Shown one piece after another: positions 1-7,163 of a stretch of DNA of 64,000 nucleotides. Position numbers and translations under genes: made by a program. The notes under the pieces were generated by a model, which saw only the letters and a program-made list of their open reading frames with translations, did no database searches and was not told the DNA's origin. Source of the stretch: a bacterium (lineage in GTDB: Bacteria > Bacteroidota > Ignavibacteria > Kapaibacteriales > UBA2268). Positions within the stretch are counted from its first letter, which is position 1. Every line of letters begins with the position of its first letter. Location of the stretch: contig JAUIIX010000009.1 in assembly GCA_030431515.1 (NCBI GenBank), forward strand, positions 1 through 64,000, in the 5' to 3' direction.

Positions 1-84
1 ACTTATAATTTGTGGTATTTGTGAAAATGAATTATATTGAATAATTCCAAATAAAAAAAGTATGTATAATATTTGTATTTTCAT
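1..84 (-). CDS. Third tail-collar paralogue, 5' end only
   Basis: An ATG at 84-82 opens a frame that runs off the left edge of the window (28 codons visible). The visible part encodes the same signal peptide and first mature residues (SQIPQIIS) as the next gene, and the DNA is identical to the start of that gene. It starts 9 nt after the stop codon of the neighbour at 94-975, with the same GAGG ribosome-binding sequence overlapping that TGA stop. It is therefore the third member of a tandem array of exported tail-collar proteins. How much of the gene follows is not visible. Confidence 0.75.
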   Translation of the reverse strand, partial: MKIQILYILFLFGIIQYNSFSQIPQIIS

Positions 85-112
85 CTGAATACCTCAATAT
101 TTAATAATATAA
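1..112. repeat. 112-bp perfect direct repeat, copy 1
   Basis: Positions 1-112 are identical to 892-1003, an offset of 891 bp. The repeat spans the last codons and stop of one tail-collar gene, the 9-nt spacer with its ribosome-binding site, and the signal-peptide region of the next. Identity breaks abruptly after aatataat. This is the junction of a gene-length tandem duplication. Confidence 0.95.
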
Positions 113-975
113 TACAAATACACATTATTTGGTCTTGTTTCTGAGCTTGTTTTTGGTACGCCAAAACCTGGGTTTGCATAATCAGTTATAGCTCCTCGTG
201 TTTCACCTGCAACGAAATCAAAAGCATTTCTTGAATTAGTTGCAGTTGTTCCACCTGATCCTAAATCATTCCAACCACTTCCACCTTGTGCATTTTGATA
301 TACTTGATGTCCATGTCCTTGAAAAGCATCTGATTGAACACTTCCTACATTATTACCAGTGTTACCACCAGCATTCATTGCAGTTCTTGAAGCTTTATCT
401 GGGTCTATATTAGCAAGCCCATCAACACCTCTTACAAACCTACCTCTTAAGTCTGGCAAATTGAAAGTAGTAGCTCCATCTCCAGCTCCAAAAGCAACCC
501 CAATAGAATTAAATAAAGATGCGTAAGTAGTTCGACTTATGGCACTACCATCACAAATCAAGTAGCCTGAAGGAATAGATATTCCTCCAAAATTTAAAAT
601 TGTTCCAGGTGGTACACCATTCATAGCATAAGCTGCAGAAGTAAGTTGTGTTCGTGGAGTCATTTCAATTCCACCAACAGTAACACCTAAGTAATATTGA
701 GTACTAAAGCCAATAGTGAATGGAGTAACAGAACCAAGATTAACATTAAATACGCCTTGATTTGTTGTAACTGATTGACTTTCATTCCAAATTGACGAGC
801 CGGCTACTGCAACTGTATAAAGATTGAATGTTACATTGTAACTATCATCAGATACAAGATTACCTGAGTTATCAGTAAGTACACCTTGATAACTTATAAT
901 TTGTGGTATTTGTGAAAATGAATTATATTGAATAATTCCAAATAAAAAAAGTATGTATAATATTTGTATTTTCAT
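94..975 (-). CDS. Exported phage-tail-collar-domain protein, copy B
   Basis: A 293-residue protein in three parts. Residues 1-22 are a signal peptide ending near FSQ. Residues 23-120 are a beta-rich module (ISYQGVLTDNSGN...PRTQLTSAAYAMN) that often precedes collar domains in exported Bacteroidota proteins. The rest is a phage tail-collar domain with the hallmark LICDGSAISRTTY and FNLPDLRGRFVRGVDG segments. The ATG at 975 has GAGG 7 nt upstream, overlapping the stop of the preceding paralogue, which suggests translational coupling. It is very similar to the 985-1848 gene except in the region just before the C-terminus (about residues 220-270). It is probably a surface or secreted structural protein; no binding target can be inferred. 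It has no other phage neighbours, so it is not part of a prophage. Confidence 0.85.
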   Translation of the reverse strand: MKIQILYILFLFGIIQYNSFSQIPQIISYQGVLTDNSGNLVSDDSYNVTFNLYTVAVAGSSIWNESQSVTTNQGVFNVNLGSVTPFTIGFSTQYYLGVTVGGIEMTPRTQLTSAAYAMNGVPPGTILNFGGISIPSGYLICDGSAISRTTYASLFNSIGVAFGAGDGATTFNLPDLRGRFVRGVDGLANIDPDKASRTAMNAGGNTGNNVGSVQSDAFQGHGHQVYQNAQGGSGWNDLGSGGTTATNSRNAFDFVAGETRGAITDYANPGFGVPKTSSETRPNNVYLYYIIKY

Positions 976-1003
976 CTGAATACCTCAATATTTAATAATA
1001 TAA
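892..1003. repeat. 112-bp perfect direct repeat, copy 2
   Basis: Identical to 1-112. It covers the 3' end of the 985-1848 gene, the intergenic 9 nt and the first 28 codons of the 94-975 gene. Confidence 0.95.
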
Positions 1004-1848
1004 TTCATATAAACATTTTTAGGTCTTGTTTCTGAGCTTGTTCTTGGAACTCCATTTGTTCCATCAGTTATTGGGTGCTGGACTGTTTGCAAAAGATTTT
1101 GTTTAGTTGGTTCAGGAGGAGTTGAGAACTGATTTATTCCAGATCCACCAGGTGTAATCAACGCAGCCATACCTATAAAATTATGATAATGTCCTTGGAA
1201 AGCATCATCTTGCAAAGAACCAATATTATTTCCTGTATTACCACCAGTATTAGATTCAATACGGGTTACTTTGTCAGGGTCATTCCCAGCAGTTCCATCA
1301 TATCCTCTTATAAATCTACCTCTTAAATCTGGCAAATGAAATGTAGTAACACCATCACCATTGCCAAATGATGTTCCTATAATTGAAAATAATTCAGAGT
1401 ATGTTGTTCGAGAGACTGTATTTCCATTACAAATTAAGAAACCACTTGGAGCAGATGAACCTACGTAAGCTAAAACAGTTCCAGCTGGATTACCATTCAT
1501 CGAATAAGCCGCAGAAGTGAGTTGAGTTCTTGGTGACATTTCGGTGCCACCGATTGTAACACCAAGATAATACTGACTACTAAAGCCAATTGTAAATGGA
1601 GTAACAGAACCAAGATTTACATTAAATACGCCTTGAGTAGTTGTAACAGATTGAGTTTCTGTCCAAATAGACGACCCTGCTACAGAAACTGTATAAAGGT
1701 TAAAAGTTATATTATAATTGCCATCAGATACAAGATTCCCTGAGTTATCAGTTAGCACACCTTGATAACTTATAATTTGTGGTATTTGGCTACACAAATA
1801 AGAGATATTAATTATATATACGAGTAATACAATTTTGATAGTTTTCAT
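985..1848 (-). CDS. Exported phage-tail-collar-domain protein, copy A
   Basis: The most upstream visible member of the tail-collar array, 287 residues from the ATG at 1848. The track start at 1857 is a TTG three codons earlier; the ATG directly opens a normal signal peptide (MKTIKIVLLVYIINISYLCSQ). The beta-rich module and collar domain follow, with LICNGNTVSRTTY and FHLPDLRGRFIRGYDG. The signal peptide differs from those of copies B and C, while the start of the mature part (QIPQIISYQGVLTDNSGN) is the same. The region before the conserved TSSETRP..VY..YIIKY ending is different from copy B in sequence and composition, so the paralogues differ mainly in one exposed-looking segment. The role is unknown; surface adhesin or appendage tip is a guess. 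Confidence 0.85.
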   Translation of the reverse strand: MKTIKIVLLVYIINISYLCSQIPQIISYQGVLTDNSGNLVSDGNYNITFNLYTVSVAGSSIWTETQSVTTTQGVFNVNLGSVTPFTIGFSSQYYLGVTIGGTEMSPRTQLTSAAYSMNGNPAGTVLAYVGSSAPSGFLICNGNTVSRTTYSELFSIIGTSFGNGDGVTTFHLPDLRGRFIRGYDGTAGNDPDKVTRIESNTGGNTGNNIGSLQDDAFQGHYHNFIGMAALITPGGSGINQFSTPPEPTKQNLLQTVQHPITDGTNGVPRTSSETRPKNVYMNYIIKY

Positions 1849-1937
1849 AGGGTACAAAAACTAATTAAATAAAGATTTATTTAATATATATATCGGTATA
1901 AATTTTTTAAAACTTTAATATTTTTCAAAATTTACTC

Positions 1938-1967
1938 AAAAAAAAACCGTAATGAATATTACGGTTT
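1938..1967 (-). terminator. Rho-independent terminator of sucC
   Basis: A 10-bp perfect stem (aaaccgtaat / attacggttt) with loop gaat lies just past the sucC stop. A run of nine A on the plus strand gives the U-tract on the minus strand. Confidence 0.85.
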
Positions 1968-1991
1968 ACTATAAAAAAATAAAATTAAACT

Positions 1992-3230
1992 TTAAGCTGC
2001 AAAAACTTCTTTTACTTTATCAGCTACTTGATTAATATTTTTAGCAACTTTGAATTCCATATCAGAATTTTCTAAAATTACAGCAGCTTCATCTTTATTA
2101 GTACCATCTAATCTTACGATTACTGGTATATCAACTTGTACAGTTTTTAATGCTTCTACAATACCTAAAGCAACTCTATCACATCTAACAATACCACCAA
2201 AGATATTGATTAACACAGCTTTAACTCCTGGGTCAGACATCATAATTCTGAACGCATTTGATATTCTTTCAACATTAGCCCCACCCCCAACGTCTAAGAA
2301 GTTTGCGGGTTCACCACCAGAAAGTTTGATTAAGTCCATAGTAGCCATTGCAAGACCAGCACCATTAACCATACAACCAACATTACCATCTAATTTGATG
2401 TAGTTTAAGTTGTATTTTTCTGCTTCAACTTCTAATGGTGAAGTTTCACTTTCGTCAGCTAAAGCTAAGTAATCTTGGTGACGGTATAAAGCATTATCAT
2501 CAAAGTTCATTTTACAATCTAATGCAATGAACTCTTCATCTTCAGTAACAACTAAAGGATTAATCTCTAACATAGAACAATCTAATTCGTTGTAAGCTTT
2601 TTCTAATTTAACGATAAATTTAACAAAACTTTTAAAAGCATTGCCAGATAAACCTAAAGAAAATGCTAATTCACGAGCTTGATATCCTTGAAAACCAATT
2701 TTAGGGTCAATCCAAATTGTTTTAATTAACTCAGGATTATGTTCAGCAACATGTTCGATTTCCATACCACCTTCAGTAGATACCATGATGATATTTTGAG
2801 AAGTAGCTCTATCTAAAAGCATTGAACAGTAGTACTCTTTTTTAATTTTAGCACCAGCTTCAATCATCATTCTTTTAACTACAGATCCTTCTTCACCAGT
2901 TTGGATAGTAACAAGTTTATTTCCAAAAGTTGCTTTTGCTATTTGGTAACATTTGTCTGAGATATTTCCACCTGCAATAACATTAACACCTCTAACTGGC
3001 TTGTCAGATAACATTAATTCTTCGTTAGTTTCAAAATCCTTAACAACACCTTTACCTCTACCACCAGCATGAATTTGTGATTTTAAAACCACTACATCTA
3101 TGTCTTGAGATTCAAATTCTTCAAAACATACTTTTCCAGCTTGTGAAGGGTCAAATACAACTCTATTCTTTAAAACAGGTACACCATATTTGGCTAATAA
3201 TTCTTTCGCTTGATATTCGTGTATATTCAT
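1992..3230 (-). CDS. sucC: Succinyl-CoA ligase, ADP-forming, beta subunit
   Basis: Beta subunit of succinyl-CoA synthetase, which interconverts succinyl-CoA and succinate with phosphorylation of ADP or GDP in the TCA cycle. The 412 residues start with the family opening MNIHEYQAKELLAKYGVPV, followed by the ATP-grasp fold (KSQIHAGGRGKG near residue 50; LEINPLVV near 220). The C-terminal CoA-ligase domain has NFLDVGGGAN and INIFGGIVRCD. It is somewhat longer than the common 388-residue form. The alpha subunit sucD is not adjacent. The ATG at 3230 sits just downstream of a good promoter at 3260-3290, and a terminator follows the stop, so it is probably transcribed alone. The identification is secure. 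Confidence 0.95.
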   Translation of the reverse strand: MNIHEYQAKELLAKYGVPVLKNRVVFDPSQAGKVCFEEFESQDIDVVVLKSQIHAGGRGKGVVKDFETNEELMLSDKPVRGVNVIAGGNISDKCYQIAKATFGNKLVTIQTGEEGSVVKRMMIEAGAKIKKEYYCSMLLDRATSQNIIMVSTEGGMEIEHVAEHNPELIKTIWIDPKIGFQGYQARELAFSLGLSGNAFKSFVKFIVKLEKAYNELDCSMLEINPLVVTEDEEFIALDCKMNFDDNALYRHQDYLALADESETSPLEVEAEKYNLNYIKLDGNVGCMVNGAGLAMATMDLIKLSGGEPANFLDVGGGANVERISNAFRIMMSDPGVKAVLINIFGGIVRCDRVALGIVEALKTVQVDIPVIVRLDGTNKDEAAVILENSDMEFKVAKNINQVADKVKEVFAA

Positions 3231-3259
3231 ATTATTTTAAAATTAATTATACAATTTCA

Positions 3260-3290
3260 CAAAATTATGGATAAAGTAAGTAAAAAACAA
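3260..3290 (-). promoter_or_regulatory. Bacteroidota-type promoter of sucC
   Basis: On the minus strand, TTG, 20 nt, then TAATTTTG matches the housekeeping promoter pattern of Bacteroidota (TTG-N19..21-TAnnTTTG). The element lies 30 nt upstream of the sucC ATG. Confidence 0.7.
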
Positions 3291-3436
3291 GATATTTAAA
3301 ATAAAAGAGTAATTAAATTTATTTTAATTTTGTTTTTAATACTTGTTTTCAACTATTAGTTTGATAAATCAAGATAAATTATTTACAATTTATACACTAA
3401 ATTCAAAAAATATTTTTTTATTTTAAATAAATTATC

Positions 3437-3444
3437 TAATTTTG
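3437..3444 (+). promoter_or_regulatory. Promoter -7 element of rpsD
   Basis: TAATTTTG matches the Bacteroidota -7 element, 52 nt upstream of the rpsD ATG. The -33 region is a T-run rather than a clear TTG. Confidence 0.5.
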
Positions 3445-3495
3445 TAGTTCTATATGAAATGAAATTGAAAAAAAGTTTTTAAATAGGTTAAATAA

Positions 3496-4098
3496 ATGAA
3501 GTATAACGGACCAAAAGTTAAAATTTCAAGAAAAATTGGGATTAATTTAACTTCTAAAGCAGCTAAAGTTGCTGGTAAAAAGCCTTATCCTCCTGGACAA
3601 CATGGGCAAAGTAAGAGAAGAAATAAGCAATCTGACTACGGTAAGCAATTGCTTGAAAAACAAAGATTGAGATTGCAATACAACCTCTCTGAAAAACACA
3701 TGACTAAGTATTATGCTCAAGCTGTTGCTATCGATGGTAACACTGGTGATATCTTTATGCAGTTATTAGAGCAAAGATTAGACGCTGTTGTTTATAGATC
3801 AGGATTTGCTCCTACTATATATGCATCTAGACAATATGTTGGTCACGGACACATCTTAGTGAATGGCAAAAAAGTTGATGTTGCTTCTTGTAAAGTAAAA
3901 GTAGGTGATGTTGTTTCTATTAAAGAAAAAAGTAGAAAATTAGAAAATTTTCAAGATGCTGTAAGAGGTGCTAATCCTCCGCAATATTTAGAAATATCTA
4001 AAACTGATTTTTCTGTTAAATATTTACACATACCAACTCGTGAAGAAATACCTGTTGAGTGTGATATTCCATTAGTAGTTGAGTATTATTCAAGATAA
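3496..4098 (+). CDS. rpsD: 30S ribosomal protein S4
   Basis: S4 is a primary 16S rRNA binding protein that nucleates small-subunit assembly. The 200-residue length is standard. The N-terminal part (ISRKIGINLTSKAAK, KPYPPGQHGQ) and the S4 RNA-binding domain around residues 90-155 (LEQRLDAVVYRSGFAPT, ASRQYVGHGHILVNGKKV) are intact. There are no zinc-binding Cys pairs near the N-terminus, so it is the zinc-free form. The gene is alone between its own promoter and terminator, away from the usual S13-S11-rpoA cluster. Confidence 0.97.
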   Translation: MKYNGPKVKISRKIGINLTSKAAKVAGKKPYPPGQHGQSKRRNKQSDYGKQLLEKQRLRLQYNLSEKHMTKYYAQAVAIDGNTGDIFMQLLEQRLDAVVYRSGFAPTIYASRQYVGHGHILVNGKKVDVASCKVKVGDVVSIKEKSRKLENFQDAVRGANPPQYLEISKTDFSVKYLHIPTREEIPVECDIPLVVEYYSR

Positions 4099-4125
4099 TA
4101 CAATTCTATTATTTCAAGTTTTACA

Positions 4126-4152
4126 AAAGGAGCATTTGCTCCTTTTTTTTTG
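4126..4152 (+). terminator. Rho-independent terminator of rpsD
   Basis: Stem aaaggagc / gctccttt with loop attt, followed by a run of T. Confidence 0.9.
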
Positions 4153-4206
4153 CACTATATTTTAAAATTAAGTAGAATTACTAAGTAATTTGACTAATTT
4201 ACACTC

Positions 4207-4214
4207 TATTTTTG
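4207..4214 (+). promoter_or_regulatory. Promoter -7 element of the 4238 small gene
   Basis: TATTTTTG fits TAnnTTTG and lies 23 nt upstream of an ATG that has a strong ribosome-binding site. Confidence 0.45.
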
Positions 4215-4237
4215 TAATAAATAAATGGGGGTTTATT

Positions 4238-4474
4238 ATGAAAGTTAATAAAATTAATTCGTTTACACTAAATAGTACTTATAGTCAAAAAACTATTCCG
4301 AATATTGCTCATAATTCTGAAGAATATAAGAGTAATAGAAAAGATAATAATGAATTTAAAATTACAAAATTTCCAAAATATGATGATAGTTTCTATAAAT
4401 TAGAAAGAAATGACATCAGTACAAGAATAAAATCAGAATCTAATGTTGGGATTAATTTTGACCTAAAAGTTTAA
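4238..4474 (+). CDS. Small protein of unknown function, 78 residues
   Basis: The track opens this frame at a TTG (4190), but the ATG at 4238 has GGGGG 6 nt upstream, rare in this window, and a promoter-like element 23 nt away, so the shorter form is preferred. The product starts MKVNKINSFTLNSTYSQ and is polar, rich in Lys, Asn and Ser, with no signal peptide, membrane segment or Cys. No family is recognised. It lies between the rpsD terminator and murD and has its own promoter-like signal. It could be a small cytosolic protein or, less likely, a chance frame. Confidence 0.5.
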   Translation: MKVNKINSFTLNSTYSQKTIPNIAHNSEEYKSNRKDNNEFKITKFPKYDDSFYKLERNDISTRIKSESNVGINFDLKV

Positions 4475-4501
4475 TTATTTTTTTATTAAAGATAAAATAT
4501 T

Positions 4502-4509
4502 TAATTTTG
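4502..4509 (+). promoter_or_regulatory. Promoter -7 element before murD
   Basis: TAATTTTG lies only 6 nt before the TTG proposed as the murD start in the ORF track. If it is used, the transcript would begin close to that TTG, giving a leaderless mRNA or favouring the later TTG at 4546. Confidence 0.4.
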
Positions 4510-4515
4510 TCTTGA

Positions 4516-5931
4516 TTGCAGCATAAAATAATTAAAGGTATTGATTTGAAAATCGTTTGCTTAGGTGCAGGTAAAAGTGGTTTCGCTGCCGCAAAACTTG
4601 CTAAGAAAAATAATCATGATGTATTTTTAAGTGAATATAATTCTATTGAAAAATTCACAAATATATTAGATGAACTTAATTCACTCGAAATTGAATACGA
4701 ATTTGGTGGGCATAGTCTCAAGAAAATTCTTGATTCAGATTTAGTTGTTTGTTCACCTGGTATCAAACCCACTTCAGAAATAATTCAAGAAATAAAAAAT
4801 AATAATATAAAATTAATTTCAGAAATTGAATTTGCTTCTTATTATACAAATAATCCAATAATAGCAGTAACAGGAACAAACGGTAAAACAACTACTGTAA
4901 ATCTTATTCACTATATAATTACAAGTTGTGGAAAACAATCTGAGCTTCTTGGCAATGTAGGGAATCCTTTTTCTGATTACGCTCAAAATCCAAAGAAAGA
5001 TTCAATTATAAGTTTGGAACTGTCGAGTTATCAATTAGATAACATAGTTGACTTCAGACCTGATGTAGCTGTATTTTTAAATATTACAGAAGACCATCTT
5101 AGCTATCATGGTAGTTTTCAACACTATTTTGAGGCAAAGTGGAAAATTACTTCTAAGCAAAATGAAAATGATTTATTAATTTTGAATGTTGACGATAAAC
5201 TGTTAATGCAATTCTTAAATGTCGGGGGACACAAAAGTAAGGCAAGTTTTTCAGCAATTAGCACTAATCCAGATATAATTCTTGATGAAAGATTCAATGA
5301 CGGAATATATTCGGATGGTGAAAAAATATATTATTTCAAAATGCAGCAACACGGACTCCCAGTCCGACAGCAATATAAAGAGGAACTAATGCAGCTATCA
5401 AACTTGGCTTTACCAGGTATTCATAATCTGTATAATTCTATGGCGGCAGCTATGGCAGTTAGAAGATTTGAAATCAAAAATGAAGATTTGCGAGATTGTC
5501 TTGCTACATTCCAAGGGGTAGAACACCGCTTAGAATTTGTAAGAACTATAGGAAGAAATGATTATATAAATGACTCCAAAGCGACTAATGTGAACGCAGC
5601 TTGGTATGCATTATCTAGCTACGAAAGACCAATAATATGGATAGCAGGTGGTCAAGGAGAAAATGATTATTCCGAATTATTCGAACTTGCAAAAAGTAAA
5701 GTCTCAAAAATAATAACATTTGGCGAAGAAGCAAATAATATATTCAACTATTTCTATAAAGATTTTGATACTTACCTTGTTAATAATCTTGAACAATCAA
5801 TATTAAAAGCAAAAGAATTAGTAACTTCTAATGAAATAATTTTATTCTCTCCTGCTTGTAAAAGTTTCGACCAATATACTAACTTTGAAGAAAGAGGGCA
5901 GCATTTTAAAACTATAGTTAAAAGTCTATAA
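4516..5931 (+). CDS. murD: UDP-N-acetylmuramoyl-alanine--D-glutamate ligase
   Basis: Cytoplasmic Mur ligase that adds D-glutamate to UDP-MurNAc-L-Ala in peptidoglycan synthesis. Visible features: an N-terminal nucleotide-binding fold (IVCLGAGKSGFAAAKLA), P-loop VTGTNGKTTT near residue 118, SLELSSYQLD, NITEDHLSYHGSF, and in the C-terminal domain GVEHRLEF and YINDSKATN. The 471-residue length is normal. No ATG is available: the start is TTG 4516 or TTG 4546 (AAAGG 7 nt upstream of the latter). The residues between the two resemble the usual lead-in of MurD, so 4516 is kept with some doubt. It overlaps ftsW by TAATG. Confidence 0.93.
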   Translation: MQHKIIKGIDLKIVCLGAGKSGFAAAKLAKKNNHDVFLSEYNSIEKFTNILDELNSLEIEYEFGGHSLKKILDSDLVVCSPGIKPTSEIIQEIKNNNIKLISEIEFASYYTNNPIIAVTGTNGKTTTVNLIHYIITSCGKQSELLGNVGNPFSDYAQNPKKDSIISLELSSYQLDNIVDFRPDVAVFLNITEDHLSYHGSFQHYFEAKWKITSKQNENDLLILNVDDKLLMQFLNVGGHKSKASFSAISTNPDIILDERFNDGIYSDGEKIYYFKMQQHGLPVRQQYKEELMQLSNLALPGIHNLYNSMAAAMAVRRFEIKNEDLRDCLATFQGVEHRLEFVRTIGRNDYINDSKATNVNAAWYALSSYERPIIWIAGGQGENDYSELFELAKSKVSKIITFGEEANNIFNYFYKDFDTYLVNNLEQSILKAKELVTSNEIILFSPACKSFDQYTNFEERGQHFKTIVKSL

Positions 5932-7106
5932 TGGATAAAATTAAAGGACATATTGACTGGTATATTTTATTACCAATATCAGCTTTAATGCTTTTTGGTT
6001 TGTCTTTTGTTTATTCTGCATCGTCAGCTTATTCTGGTTTAAAATTAGATTCAAACGAAGCACTATTCTTTAGTCATTTAGGGAAAGTAATATTAGGATT
6101 AATATTGATGATTGTATTTGCAAAAATTGATTATCATGTATATCGAAAAATATCAAAATCATTTTTAACTATTTCAGTATTACTTTTAGTAATGGTTCTA
6201 TTCATAGGTAGTAGCGCAAAAGGAGCTACTCGTTGGATTGATTTAGGACCCATTAGTTTACAACCTTCAGAGATTGTAAAATTTGCAATGGTTATTCACT
6301 TTGCTTCTATGCTATCTGCAAAACAAGCATTTATAAAACAATTTGAACAAGGATTTCTACCATTTTTAATTTGGCTTGGACTAATTTCAATATTAATAGC
6401 ATTACAACCTAACTTTTCTACAATGATTGTAGTTTTGCTAATTGGTTATGCTATAATGTTTATAGGAAATGTGAACTTACTGCATTGGATAGGCACATTA
6501 TTAATTGGTATTTTTGCTGCTGGATTATATCTAATATCAGCACCATATAGAATGAAAAGAATATTGTCCTATTTAGGAATGGGCGATGCAACTTCTGCAG
6601 CTGGAAGTGATTACCAGTTAAACCAGGCACTGATTGCAATAGGGAATGGTGGTATAACAGGATTAGGACCTGGGCAAAGCCGTCAGAGTAATTTATTCTT
6701 ACCCGAATCTTATGGAGATTTTATATTTTCAATAGTAGGAGAAGAATTTGGTTTTATAGGATTAGTCTTAATATTAGCTGCATTCGGATTAGTATTTTGG
6801 CGTGGCTTAATAGTTGCTAAAAATGCACCAGATAACTTTGGTTATTTTCTATCAGTTGGAATAATAATCACATTTGCTTTTTATGTATTCGTGAATGCAG
6901 GAGTAAATACGGGTATATTACCCACAACAGGTGTACCTTTTCCATTTATTTCTTATGGTGGAACAGCAATTCTATTATATTCTGCTGCTATAGGAATTCT
7001 TCTTAATATTTCTGCTCAAACTGGAATGTATCCAATAATTGCAAACCAATCTCTTGACGATTCACTTGAAGAAGAAGACGATGATGATGACGACGATGAC
7101 GATTAA
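5931..7106 (+). CDS. ftsW: Septal peptidoglycan glycosyltransferase FtsW
   Basis: A SEDS-family polytopic membrane protein that polymerises lipid II at the division septum. The sequence has about ten hydrophobic segments, GATRWIDLGPISLQPSEI, and the family signature TTGVPFPFISYGG near the C-terminus. FtsW rather than RodA is chosen because it follows murD directly with a one-base TAATG overlap, as in division clusters. The last 16 residues are almost entirely Asp and Glu, encoded by simple GAA/GAT/GAC repeats, an unusual cytoplasmic tail. A strong terminator follows immediately. Confidence 0.92.
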   Translation: MDKIKGHIDWYILLPISALMLFGLSFVYSASSAYSGLKLDSNEALFFSHLGKVILGLILMIVFAKIDYHVYRKISKSFLTISVLLLVMVLFIGSSAKGATRWIDLGPISLQPSEIVKFAMVIHFASMLSAKQAFIKQFEQGFLPFLIWLGLISILIALQPNFSTMIVVLLIGYAIMFIGNVNLLHWIGTLLIGIFAAGLYLISAPYRMKRILSYLGMGDATSAAGSDYQLNQALIAIGNGGITGLGPGQSRQSNLFLPESYGDFIFSIVGEEFGFIGLVLILAAFGLVFWRGLIVAKNAPDNFGYFLSVGIIITFAFYVFVNAGVNTGILPTTGVPFPFISYGGTAILLYSAAIGILLNISAQTGMYPIIANQSLDDSLEEEDDDDDDDDD

Positions 7107-7108
7107 AA

Positions 7109-7136
7109 AAAAAGCAATCATATCTGATTGCTTTTT
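7109..7136. terminator. Bidirectional terminator between ftsW and dnaA
   Basis: A 12-bp perfect stem (aaaaagcaatca / tgattgcttttt) with loop tatc, with A-run and T-run on either side, serves both convergent genes. Confidence 0.85.
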
Positions 7137-7163
7137 TAAAATAATGACTAATTGCTATAAAAA

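Noticed and set aside
1-1003. CRISPR-like or insertion-sequence explanation of the 112-bp repeat
   Set aside because: There are only two copies, separated by a whole gene, and they lie within coding sequence; the layout is a gene tandem duplication.
94-1848. Prophage remnant because of tail-collar domains
   Set aside because: The proteins have signal peptides and no other phage genes are near; collar domains occur in exported bacterial proteins.
2050-2403. 117-residue plus-strand ORF inside sucC
   Set aside because: Antisense shadow of a secure gene; no RBS or family motif.
3077-3274. 65-residue plus-strand ORF across the sucC start
   Set aside because: Shadow of sucC running into its promoter; no RBS.
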